This document shows, piece after piece, positions 50,201 to 60,028 of a DNA stretch of 64,000 nucleotides. This stretch comes from Cheilinus undulatus (taxonomy: Eukaryota > Chordata > Actinopteri > Labriformes > Labridae), in NCBI RefSeq assembly GCF_018320785.1, contig NC_054869.1, positions 35,132,289-35,196,288 of the forward strand, in the 5' to 3' direction. Position 1 is the stretch's first letter. Every line of letters begins with the position of its first letter. Under the pieces are notes generated by a model that was not told the origin of the DNA, searched no databases, and worked only from the letters and a program-made list of their open reading frames with translations. The position numbers and the translations under genes are program-made.

Positions 50201-53200
50201 AAATAAGTTAACTATGGCTCCGTATAAATCATTTTCCTGTCTTTTTGGCAGAGAGATGTGCACTGCTTGTGGAAAAAATTATGTGAGCCTTCCATTCTCA
50301 GGATTCTTGGTACATGAGGTGATGCACTTATGCAGGCAGTCTGAAAGCTCTGACTTGTTAACACCAAAATGAAAATCAAGTCAGGATGCAGCCAAAACGC
50401 AACCAATCTGAAATGGCCACTGGACTTGGCTGCAAACAACTACTCTTACTAACGTAAAGACGTTGTTGACTGGCATCTTAACATAATCTGACGAAGATTA
50501 GATGAAGCCTGAGTAACATCAGCCATTCGGTAACAGAGAGCATCTTTTGAAGCCAGTCCTTGTCTGTCGCTATACTGAAAAGACTGCAGAGACTAAACTA
50601 ACAAACTAACTTTAGACCAAACCAGAAACAAAGAAATGGGGTTGAGGTGGGACTTTAGCTTCCTGACAAACAGCTACAACTTGCTGGATAGCAGTCATAA
50701 CAGCTTCACTCCTAGTTATGAATAACTATCTTTCTCAAAACCAAAATGAAGTGTTAAAAGGAATCACTCCTGTGTACAGTGTGCCCATAAAAACATGAAC
50801 TATGCCATGCAAAGTCATTTTTAGAACCTGGCTGTGAACAAATTTTTATTTCTGCTTTAAGAATCAGCATTTTAACATGGGTATTTGTGTCTGTCAGTAC
50901 TTGTGCAGCCAGTCTCAGGTGGATGCTTGTGCTGTGCAAGTGCTTTTTTCACGTGTGTATTGGCTTCATTTTCCAACACGCATCTGAGTCATATCATAAA
51001 TCAGAGAAACCCACAAGCACAGGAGATCATCATGAGAAATGAAAAAACATACATCTTTTCTTATGACAGTAAAATGGGGTAAATAAAATGTAAGAGAGGC
51101 ATGTCTGAAAGAAGCCCTTTAAGATAGCTTCAAAAGGTCATTACAGATTGACTTTCAGGGGCAGAAGAGCAGCTTTAGTCACTGAAAGATATTTTGACAC
51201 TGACTTGTCTTTTGACAGATATTACAAAGTGACTGAGAGCCACCAGAGCCACTTTTCTCTAACAAATGTACTGACTCATTTAATTTCCTGTCAATGATCC
51301 TTGAGACTAAACCTCCTGAAGGGTCCACATTATGGAGGAGAAAAAGAACAGTTTGTCTTGTTCATTAGCAGGCAGGAAACATGACTTGTTCGTGTTACTT
51401 GTTATTAGAGGAGAGTATGTCTCAAATCCCCTGCAGCTCTATAAAGAGAGAGAACGGTCACCCTGATTCTATCGCACCTGAAGAAGATTGTAAAAAGAAG
51501 AGATTCGAGAAAAAATATAGAAAACATTCAATCTAAAATACTTCAGCAGGAAAGAGGGCAGTCTGGATGTCAGCTGTGAACATGTGAACACAGTTAGCTG
51601 CTTATCAGGACAGAGACATCTATTAAGTCTGTGTAAACAGTTTCTGTCTGAGAAAAGGCTTATAAAAGTTTTCTGTGTAACCGTGAATGAGTTCACCTGG
51701 AAATATAGTTCAGCACGGAACAGTAAATATGTCTGCAGGCACATTACTTATTGCTATTCTTAAAAAATGATGTATTTCACTCTAAAAATATAATTTTCCG
51801 ATCCAAGCGTCAGCTGTTAATCATGTTATGTGGTGGCTGTGGCCTAGTGGTACACTGTAGAGTCAGATGTTGTATAGCCGGAAAATAAAGGTTTGATCCC
51901 CAGTTCCTTCAGTCACATATTAAGGTGTCTTCAGGCAAGATGCTGAACCTCTAAATGCTTCCACTGCTAAGTCAGTGGCAGGAGAGTGTGTATTAATTAG
52001 ATGACACTGATGGACACTTTACATGACAGCCGCCACCATCAGTGGAGTGAATGGGGTGTGAATGTGTTTGAATGGTGGTGACCTTTAAGTAGTAAGATGA
52101 CTGGAACAGTGCTGTACAGGCTCAGGTCTGTTTACTATTTATCACATAGAGACTGTAAACATTGAAATAAGCCTTGGATTTATCATGATGACATGGAAAA
52201 TCTGTTAAATGTGATCAATAAGAAGTCATTCCAAGAGCTTCACTTAACACATCAAACCATCATGACAGACAAGAGAGAAGGTCAAAGGTATAGATTACAG
52301 TCAATAAAAAGCCAAAAGTAATAAAAAAAATAGTTTGAAAAAAAAAAACTGTAAAAAACAGTTGAACTATTGTTAGATGGTCATACATTAAAAGAGTAGA
52401 AGTTAAAGCTAAAGTCAATAAAACACAGTGATGAAAATTAATTAATAAAAGTCTGTTTTAAACAGGTCAGTCTTCAGCTTTGATTTAAAAGAATAAAGAG
52501 TTTTGGCAGGGCTGTATGAAACAATAAAAGCAAATCTTCACATTTGAGAATCCTCTTTGATGATTTGAAAGAAAAAAAAAATACAATAGATTAAAAGTAG
52601 GAAAGTACTTGGAGAGTGCAGACCTCCGCCATTAGCCTTATCTCCCAATAGTACGGAATCCTTTAAAAAAAATCCTGGATAACTCCCAAAATCGAATCAG
52701 TTCTTCCTTATGCCATTTCTGACATTTCCTGAAAATATCATCAAAATCTGTCCACAACTTTTTGATTTATGTTGCTAACTAACAAACAAACAAACAAACA
52801 AACAAACCCACCCAATCACATAACCTCCTTGGCGGTGGTAACATTGGTTAGTTTATTGATCAATTCATTGTGTGAATCATACTGTATGTTGAGTTTGGTG
52901 CCCCTCCGTCGACAAAGTGGCACCTTCCATGTTCATCCTTTATGTACTTTGGTAGTATTTTGAGGATGAACAATTTTATCCTGCTTCACTGTAACCTGAC
53001 TGTCTCTAATCTGATATTATGTAGCCTGGTTAAAGAGGGAGACGAGCAGCAGACAGACAGGCACTATCTATGTGAATATAAATGCGCTATGCGCACAGCT
53101 GGAGCTTAGTAACATGATTTAGTTATAGAATGAATGAAAAGCTGAACACTCCTCCCAGCCAGCTTGGCTGATAAGAGGGTGCAGCGAAGTGAATGAAACA

Positions 53201-56200
53201 GTGTAAAAAAACGTCACTCATCTCCTACCTGTGTCTAAAGGTATCATTACGCGTGGACTAGAGGAGACAGAGGCAGAAGCATAATTTTATCTTCATCTCT
53301 GTTGAATCTCAATTTACCAGAGGATTGTGTGTATGATATATCCGTATTTTTGTGCCATTTATTTGAATGTTCCTTAATGTGCAAAAGCCTTTTAGCATGA
53401 AAGTGTTTATTTGCTGTCTGACACCTATCCCTCTGCAGTGTTTACAGACATCAAAAATAGTCATGCAGAATAAAAATAAATATAAAACAAATGCTGTTGT
53501 TTGCTTTTGTAGATCAAAAGTAGTCATCAGTATTTATTTCAGTCTGTTTAAGAATAAGATAAAAACTGCTTTAAAGGGTATGGAAGTAGAACTATATGCA
53601 TGCATACATGCTTAAGTAAGGTGCAGATGTGGCCAGTAAGTCCGCCTAAGGGCAGGAAGGAGGATTGAAACAACTCAGGTCATGCTCTGCACTGTAAACC
53701 CAGATTTTGTTTTTAATTAAACTTTTGAGCAATCATTAATTATTCTCTCATGTTTTGTAAAAAAAAAACGCTGGAATTACTTAATCAAATTAGTCGTCTG
53801 TATTATTCAGTTGAAAGATGCAATACAATGATCATGTTAAGCTGAGATAACAGTATGTTTAGTTCTTTAAAGGGGGGGGCTATTTCAAAATTCTGCCCAT
53901 CATCCGAGCTCGGTTGGCAGTGTGTGGAGTTTGTTCCCACTTGTCATGCGTGCTGTATCCATAATTGGTAAAAGTGGAGTTTTTGGAAGCAATGTTACAC
54001 CAACTGCATTGGTGAGTGTGTAAAATAAATATTTTGAACGTTAACTTTCAGTCGTCTAGTGAGACCATGGGTGAGACTGTCAGTGCAGCTGTTGGGACCA
54101 GCAGGCAACGCTTCAACCATGACAGTCCACATGTAGCAAAGCCAATACTTTGCCTCACCATGTCTCCAACCCACCAGGGAGGGAGTAATCAGTGAATTAG
54201 ATTTTGGGAGTGATCCGGATCACTGTCTGGATCCAGGAATGTTTGTACAGGATTCTTCACTACTGGGAGATAGGGCTGATGGCAGAGATCTGCGCTGTCT
54301 GAGTGCTTTTCTAGTTTCATATATTTTTATGTAAGTTAAACTTATCATTGTTATTTCATACAACTCTCAACTCTCAACAACTTTCATACGTGATAATTCC
54401 TCATGCCTAAAACTGCCCAATGCCTAAAACTTATGCATGTTTATATAGAGTATATTAACAGTAACTTAAACATTATCAGGTTTAGTCTGTTTACTTGAAA
54501 AAGACATGAATAAGATTATGGTGTATTCCATTCAAAAGACAGTAAAATATTTGAAAGTTTCTCTTTTATCAAACAGGATGCTCTAAGTTCAGGCTGTATT
54601 CATCTTTAAATAAGAGTATTACCTTTTTACCCAACCAGGCGGTTTAAATATATAATGGTGACAAAACAACACCAAATATAGAAAAACAGAGCAAAAACTG
54701 CCCTGGCTGAAACATCGAACAATGGAAATATCTATATTTATATTCTCTTAAACATGGAGTGAACTTGGTTATTACTCTTTGTGTTTCCTGAGTTATGTAA
54801 TTTGCACCTGTGAATCATTGTTACTTACACACGATAAGAACTGCTCCAAAGTAGCTAGATGAGGGTTTGTGTTCTTGCAGAGTGGGCACAATAGCCAAAG
54901 TAAAACACTACAATTGGCATCTTGCCCCCCTTTCACCCACTTCTCATCTTTCTACAAGCCTGGGAAACCTCGACACATGTTAAAGCCGTATCCTCACATT
55001 GTTCTGCATGAGACACTAGCTAGCTGCAATCAGTATAAACAATAAACTAAGTGACCAAAACAATGAATAACCATCATTTCCACACTCAAAGCAGCAATTT
55101 TTATATGTTTGAGGGACTACCATCACAGATAAACACTTTTCTCCAATCTCAGGTGCTGCCTCTGCATTTGGTTTCAGGCTTAAATGGCAGTCAGTGACAG
55201 ACATTTGAGTCTATGTTTAGTTGTGTAAAAACAAGAGGCCAAAAATAACCTCGTGAGCAGACACAGCGATAAAGATCTCCTCTCCATTGTTGGTTCTGGG
55301 GTGGTGCAGGGATTCAAAGAGGCAACTACTCATTAGCAGTGTTTGTGTATTTGTGCGTGTGTATGCATTTGCATGTAGTTACACAATTACTTGGGAACAA
55401 TGTAAGTGTGTGTGTCAGTAGAGAAACTTGTATTTAGAAAGACATGTAATTATCAAAGTTTACCCTGCAATGAAACAGATTCTGTTACATGTAACGTCCA
55501 ATCATTTAACCACACAACATTCAGTCTATGCCTGAGTATAGTGACCTACAGTTGAACCTGGCTCTGAATACACACAGATGTCTTTACCTCTTAATTAACA
55601 TGTGGAATAAACACCTGTTCTATCCTGAAATGCAATAGCATTTAAGATTTATACCACATAATTTCAGATGTTATATTTCTTATCTTTAAGCCATATTTGG
55701 AGTAACTTTACAAGACTCCTATACTTTATAAATGAGCAATACATGCACTCATCAGCCACTCTATTAGGTCCGCCTTGGTAGTACCGTGTTGGACCCCCTT
55801 GTGCCTTCAGACCTGCCTTAATTCTTCGTGGTATAGTTTCAACCAGGTGTTGGAAACATTCCCCAGAGATTTTGGTCCATAGTGACAGGACAGCATCACA
55901 TAGTTGCTGCAGATTTGTTGACTGCACATCCATGATGCACATCTCCCATTCCACCACATCCACAGTACACAATAGGTGCTCTATTGCTCTATCACCAGCA
56001 GCCTGAACCATTGATACAAGGCAGGATTGATCAGTGCTTTCATGTTGTTTACACCACAATTGGACTCTACCATCTGAATGTTGCAGCAGAAATCAATACT
56101 CATCAGACCGAAGAATGTTTTTCCAGTCTTCCATTGTCCAATTTTGGTGAGCCTGTGAGAATTGTAGCCTCAGTTTCCTGCTCTTAGCGGATAGGAATGG

Positions 56201-58723
56201 TACCCGGCGCGGTCTTCCGTTTCAATGTATGGTGGGTTCAGAGATGGTATTCTGCATACCTTGGTTGTAGCAAGTGTTTATTTGAGTTACTATTGCCTTT
56301 CTTTCATCCTAAACCAGTCTGACCATTCTCCTCTGACATCAACAAGGCGTTTTCGTCCACACTACTGCTGCTCACTGGATATTTTCCCTTTTTTGGACCA
56401 CTCTCTGTAAACCCTAGAGATGGTTGTGCGTGAAACTCCCAATAGATCAGCATTTTCAGAAATACTCAGACCAGCCCGTCTAGCACCCACAACCATGCCA
56501 TGTTCAAAGTCACTTAAATCCCCTTTCTTCCCCATTCTGATGCTTGGTTTGGACTTCAGAATATCGTCTTGGCCATGTCTACATGCCTAAATGCATTAGG
56601 GTGGATGCCATGTGTTTGTCTGATTAGCTACTTGTTTTAACAAGCAATTGAACAGTTGTACCTAATAAAGTGGCCGGCGAGTGTATGTGTAGATTAGGTA
56701 AGGAAATGTATTAAACATATTTTAAATGAGCTCCAGATGACCAGCAGCTGAAAAAAACATCTGCACAGATTTTGACACTAATATGGATAATTTAATGTAA
56801 GAATAGGCTCTAAAGATGGCCTTTTGCATTCAAATTTTACCCCTTGTTGAGAGTAAGAGTGAGTGTCTGTTTGGTGCTGTCTCCAGCCTCAAAACTGAAG
56901 CTACTAAAAGCTGCATGTGTACAGGTTCTTTCGGTGTCTGCTCATGGCATAGGATGTTTAAAAAAAGGCTAATATTGGGTGGAGCTGATGCTATTTTAAA
57001 CTCAAATCCGTTATTAATATTTATAATGTTAGATCATAATCTCCAGGTTTAGGACTACCACCTGACGTATTATGGAAGTCGCCAGTTAAAAAGAACAAGA
57101 GTTACGAAGAAGGGTTGGAGTGGTTTTTGACCTTGACTTTGTAACTCCAAAGTTTTCAGTATATCCTTGTGTAAGAGTTGACATTTGTGCAACGTTTCAA
57201 CAAAATCCCTCAAAGCTCTCGAGAAATCACGAGTAAGGGATAAACATGAGGTAAAATTACCTCTAATTTACGACTGCAAAAATCAAGTCAGTTCATCCAT
57301 GAGTAGAGTGGAGATTTGTCAGGTAGATCGATGTATGGAAAATCCCTCCAAGTGTTCTTGAGATATTACATTCACAAGCAAGGGATGAACATGAGGGTCA
57401 AGGACGTTGACTTATGACCTTTGAATTCAACATTCCACTTAGTTCATTCTTAAATCAGAGTGAACTTTGTTAACGGTTTGAAGAAGATCCCTCAAAGTGT
57501 TTTTGAAATATTGATTTCACTAAAAGACCTGGAAGCACATACTAGATGGATACCATTAAAATAAATTATCTGGCCCCTGACCATCACTTGCAGAGGCATA
57601 ATTGTTAAAATATTTTTCTATAAAAAAGGTGAGAAGAAAGCATCTTACAATATTTGTGAATATAGTTGTCTGCTTTTTTTGCGCCCCCTGTTGACAGAGA
57701 GAGATGATTGTCATTTGCACATGTTGCACATCTCTCTTCTTTTTGAAACATCTAACATGCGACTCACAATCTTTTGCTTTATTTTCAAACATGCTGCAAA
57801 GAAACTCCAAAATTTACTAGAAAACAGTAATTAAGTTGCACAGCTCACTTCATTTGCTTACATTTTTTATATCATATTTTGGCAGTTTTTACTTCAATAA
57901 AGGTCAAACAAATTTTAAAGAGTTTTAATAAAGAGTAAATTCATGTGCGATTGCTTTAAAAGTCATTAATCATTATGTTCTTTATTCATTCACAGCAAAC
58001 TACGACACCAAGCCCAGAGTGAGCGTTTTGGATACAGAGAGGTAAAACTGAGGCTTATTAAGATGTGTTTTTTATTCGAACATCTTTAGAATAATGAAAG
58101 TAGTACAAAGAAGTACAACAACAAGCAAAGCAAATAGCGTTAACCTCATACTTTCTGTAAAGATTCTTTTTATAACCTCTTTGTGTTTGAAAAGGTAGTA
58201 AAATGAAGCAAGTACTCATCCAGTCCCAACTCCTGTCTTTTTTCTTTATTTTTGAATGTCACTGGTGAAGTCAAGGCTTTAGCATTTAAAATCATTGTAA
58301 ATAAAGAATACCGATGACTGTAAAGCACACACAAAAAACAAACTTCTACATAAACATAATTCTGCACGGCCAACTTGATTTACATTGTAACACTTCTTTT
58401 TCATTTTAATCTTTAAAATGTTTTTTAGATTAGTGTAATTCAGCCTTAAAGAAAAATCTCAAAATTTTATTTTCGTATTTGTTCCACTTAGGTCGTTTTA
58501 AAAGGAGATCCAAAGAAGTTGAATCTTCATGGGGTAAGACTGTGATTTATGATGATGTATATTATACAACAAAAACACCGAAAACACTATAAATTAACTC
58601 ATCCAGTGACCATCCTCTCTCTCTCCTGTCTGTCACACAGCAGACGTGCGCTGTGTGTCTGGAGGACTTCAAAGTGAAAGATGAGCTGGGGGTCTTGCCA
58701 TGCCAACATGCTTTTCACAGAAA
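32203..58723 (+). CDS. rnf122: RING finger protein 122, 5' five coding exons (3' end beyond window)
   Basis: Coding exons: 32203-32227, 41791-41947, 57996-58041, 58492-58533, 58641-58723. These are 353 nt, 117 codons plus 2 bases, in phase throughout. RNF122 is a small membrane-anchored RING-H2 E3 ubiquitin ligase of ER and Golgi membranes; human RNF122 is 155 aa. Visible order: short N-terminal segment [16 protein letters not shown], then [11 protein letters not shown], a single membrane span at about residues 38-60, then the basic cytosolic [25 protein letters not shown], then the first half of the RING with Cys93, Cys96, Cys111, His113 and His116 (CxxC then CxHxxH). The exon ends after AGA AA, so the next exon must begin with G. 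That exon, with the remaining two Cys-Cys pairs, is not found up to 64000. RNF24 is the close paralogue; GCFCGLGLV and KSERYGYKEVVLKGD-type sequence favours RNF122. Introns 1 (9.6 kb) and 2 (16 kb) are very long. Confidence 0.93.
32741..33191. mobile_element. Possible hAT MITE, 'TAGAGCTGTAGTTATTG' type
   Basis: Left end TAGAGCTGTAGTTATTGG and right end TTGTTGCACCTCTA are imperfect inverted repeats, with ATTGATTATT-type subterminal motifs. No TSD that I can confirm. In rnf122 intron 1. Confidence 0.45.
33192..35219. other. rnf122 intron 1, featureless part
   Basis: Several open frames of 60-95 codons overlap on both strands. None shows a domain or splice-consistent extension, so they are treated as chance. 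Confidence 0.45.
35220..35820 (+). repeat. Unnamed interspersed repeat, copy B
   Basis: Aligns with the reverse complement of 19735-20340 over about 600 bp (see that entry for shared blocks). Relative to copy A it has small indels, for example extra sequence between GTTGTCTCTTTG and GGTAGCATC. In rnf122 intron 1. Confidence 0.7.
36473..37039. mobile_element. Possible hAT MITE
   Basis: Left end TAGGGTCGGGTATC and right end GTTACTCATCCCTA are partly inverted. Internal GGTACCAGTACC and TATCAAAATGAAGTATTGATA give local fold-back. The flanking 8-mers match poorly. Confidence 0.4.
37040..39703. other. rnf122 intron 1, middle
   Basis: GGTTAAATAAAGGTTAAATAAA at about 37818-37845 is a tail motif shared by many fish repeats. 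TCCATCCA-rich sequence occurs at about 38925-39285. No exon is recognisable; the frames at 38746-39531 are low-complexity. Confidence 0.4.
39704..40412. repeat. Dispersed fish repeat, unassigned
   Basis: Follows an (AAT)n run. GCATTTTATTTATGGGCGCC, then GAGCTCCAAAGTCTGGGAGC and CAATAGTCGATCCGGGAAGTG, are motifs I recognise as a common teleost repeat. I cannot assign its class and see no TSD or coding frame. Confidence 0.55.
40413..41790. other. rnf122 intron 1, 3' part
   Basis: No recognisable repeat or exon before the exon 2 acceptor. Confidence 0.45.
41948..43762. other. rnf122 intron 2, 5' part
   Basis: No named repeat. A tiny acceptor-donor pair at 42634-42641 is discussed among rejected items. 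Confidence 0.45.
43763..44116 (-). repeat. Dispersed fish repeat, same family as 14205-14495
   Basis: The reverse complement begins GGCTGCATGGTGGTGCAGGG, contains TTGCCTCACAGCAAGAAGG and ACAGTCCAAAAGACATAC, and ends ATGGATGGATG. This copy is longer than the nmrk1 one. Confidence 0.75.
44458..47092. mobile_element. hAT-like ends enclosing a LINE fragment (composite)
   Basis: Left end CAAGGGTGGGCAGTTTTGG and right end CCAGTTGCCCACCACAG are inverted and resemble the CAGGGGTGGGCAACT ends of a hAT family. GGCCACAT / GGCCACATGTGGCCC lies inward. The flanking 8-mers match poorly (GTGTAGAC / GTCTATGT). Most of the interior is the LINE fragment listed separately. Confidence 0.5.
44650..46650 (+). pseudogene. 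Non-LTR retrotransposon with RT and REL-type endonuclease remnant
   Basis: On the plus strand, across frameshifts: RT box A as [14 protein letters not shown] (from about 44991) and box C as AFMDDLTIT (FMDD at 45290-45301). Then come [18 protein letters not shown] and [11 protein letters not shown]. The C-terminal part has [29 protein letters not shown] and [10 protein letters not shown] (about 46185-46370). The order RT, then CxxC...C followed by RHD, fits elements with a restriction-like endonuclease (R2/NeSL/HERO-like) rather than an APE endonuclease. The expected His of the CCHC knuckle is Gln here (LEQVL). Several stops; inactive. Confidence 0.75.
47093..48649. other. rnf122 intron 2, unassigned
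   Basis: The plus-strand frame 47238-47507 (89 codons) is not recognised as any family and has no splice context. Otherwise nothing. Confidence 0.4.
48655..48878 (-). repeat. tRNA-derived SINE-like repeat
   Basis: The reverse complement starts near TGGCTCAGCAGGTAGAGT (A-box-like), with GAGTTTGAGCTCC (B-box-like) downstream. It then has a body with GCCATCAGTGTGTGAATG, common in fish SINE-like repeats. Confidence 0.5.
48879..51828. other. rnf122 intron 2, featureless
   Basis: No exon and no repeat that I can name. A short ATCGTATCTTATCGTATCCT stretch lies at about 49433-49452. Confidence 0.4.
51829..52130 (+). repeat. tRNA-derived SINE-like repeat
   Basis: TGGCCTAGTGGTACAC (A-box-like) and GGTTTGATCCCC (B-box-like) are followed by AGGTGTCTTCAGGCAAGA and GCCACCATCAGTGGAGTGAATG. 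The middle resembles a very common teleost repeat. Confidence 0.55.
52612..52845 (+). repeat. Retro-type repeat 3' tail, same family as 10235-10480
   Basis: Shares GCAGACCTCnGCCATTAGCC, CCCAAAATCGAATCAGTTC, CACAACTTTTTGA and ACATAACCTCCTTGGCGG with 10235-10480. An (ACAA)n run sits at 52785-52807 before the terminal motif. About 230 bp long. Confidence 0.75.
52846..54044. other. rnf122 intron 2, unassigned
   Basis: No recognisable element. A G run occurs near 53871-53878. Confidence 0.4.
54045..54305 (-). repeat. Same repeat family, inverted copy resembling 9760-10025
   Basis: The reverse complement shares CTCTGCCATCAGCCCTATCT, CTCCCAGTAGTGAAGAA, GACAGTCTCACCCATGGTCT and CACTAGACGACTG with 9760-10025 (some mismatches). 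Confidence 0.7.
54306..55741. other. rnf122 intron 2, unassigned
   Basis: No recognisable exon or repeat; GTGTGT-rich at about 55340-55415. Confidence 0.4.
55742..56683 (-). mobile_element. Tc1/mariner-like element, internally deleted, TA-flanked
   Basis: The ends CATGCACTCATCAGCCACTC and GTGGCCGGCGAGTG are inverted and flanked by TA dinucleotides (55740-55741, 56684-56685). On the minus strand the transposase N-terminal DNA-binding region runs from about 56530 to 56210. The C terminus reads [20 protein letters not shown] and [20 protein letters not shown] (about 55960-55770). About half of a full Tc1 length is missing, including the central catalytic part. Confidence 0.88.
57110..57535. repeat. 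Three tandem ~130-bp diverged units of a fish repeat
   Basis: Each unit has the order CAGTTCATCC-like, TTTGT.., AAAATCCCTCnAAGnGTTCTnGAGA, then TCACnAGnAAGGGATnAACATGAGG. The GTTCTTGAGATAT and CCCTCAAAG blocks recur at about 57210, 57340 and 57490. Confidence 0.6.
57536..57995. other. rnf122 intron 2, 3' end
   Basis: No recognisable feature before the exon 3 acceptor. Confidence 0.45.
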
Positions 58724-58738
58724 GTGAGTACCATAGAG

Positions 58739-59764
58739 CAGCCTTTCTCAACCAGGGTGCCTTCTGGCTTTGTCAGGGTTGCCTTCAAAATGCTTTAAAA
58801 TCAACTAAAAATTACTCTGAATGTGCGGATCGTAAACTATCCTGGCATAAATTATCAAAATTGTCTCATATGCCCTTTTCTTGAAATCCCATCATTGTCG
58901 GCCCTCTTCATCATCATCCCACATATTCTCCTCAAAGAGTTGCTGTGATTGGCTAGTTTAATGAAAGTTGACCCTCATTGGTTGTTTGAGTCAGACCTCA
59001 TAACTTTTTTTTTAAACTGGGTACAAAGCAGGATGCACATAGACACAGATCTGAAGGATGTATTTAAAGGACCTTTTCAATCTCATGTTGTGTTTAATAT
59101 TGTTAGTGACATGTAAGGATAGAAGTAGTATTTAAACCAACATTTTGGTTAACAGTTATGTCTAATATTTTGCATGGTCCCTTTTTAAATGCATGAACCT
59201 GTTGACTTAAGGACTCAAAGATCTTAATTTCATCATTTTCCCAGAAAAAGTTTCACAGCTGGCAGTTCCTCTGACAGATATAAAGAACTGAGTTAGATTT
59301 TTAAAGAGTACACTGTACATTTATGCACTATGTAAGATCTGCAAAGGGGGGTGCTTGTCCACTGACTTGGCTGCTGTGTCATTTCAAATCATCTTGAAGT
59401 ACAACTCTCTGAAAAACTGAAAGACAAATATTTGTTACAAATACATGAGGCATCTGACTCCAGAGAAGACAGCTTATTTATAGCTTGTGTTACTCTGTCA
59501 TGTCTGAGTCAACTTGTGAGAATTCACTGTTTTGCAAGAAAGCCCCGAACAGAGCAACAACCTGACAGGTAAACATGAAATGAATGATGATTTTTTTTTT
59601 AATTTTTACACCTGAAATGACTGAAATAGAGCTGAAATGAATGTCCACCATCTTGGCGGTATTAATTAAGATAAAACTGGATAATTTTTGCCACCATTTA
59701 ATTTAGGCATCAAGTTTTTTCTCCTCAAAAGGAAGACTAAACAGAAAACGTTGGACAGCCACTG
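58739..59764. mobile_element. Possible hAT-like element in rnf122 intron 5
   Basis: Left end CAGCCTTTCTCAACCAGGG and right end GTTGGACAGCCACTG suggest CAG...CTG hAT ends. Flanks CCATAGAG (58731-58738) and ACATAGAC (59765-59772) match at six of eight. It begins 15 bp past the exon 5 donor. No transposase. Confidence 0.5.
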
Positions 59765-60028
59765 ACATAGACATAAGATACACTGTTTGTTTGAATCATT
59801 AACCCAAAGTAGTTTTAAATACATAGCCATGACTTTAAAGCCATGCAGTTGCCATTAAAAGGTAAGTAAGTATGAGTGATTAGACTCCATTATTGACCCA
59901 ATATGTAAACAGAAGACAGAACAGGATGTAGACATTTGTGGTGGTGGTGGAGAGTGAAGAGACTGGTTGACAGAAGGCTTTTATAAAAACCCTGGAGGTG
60001 TTGCACTGTGCATTAGCAGGTCTATATA

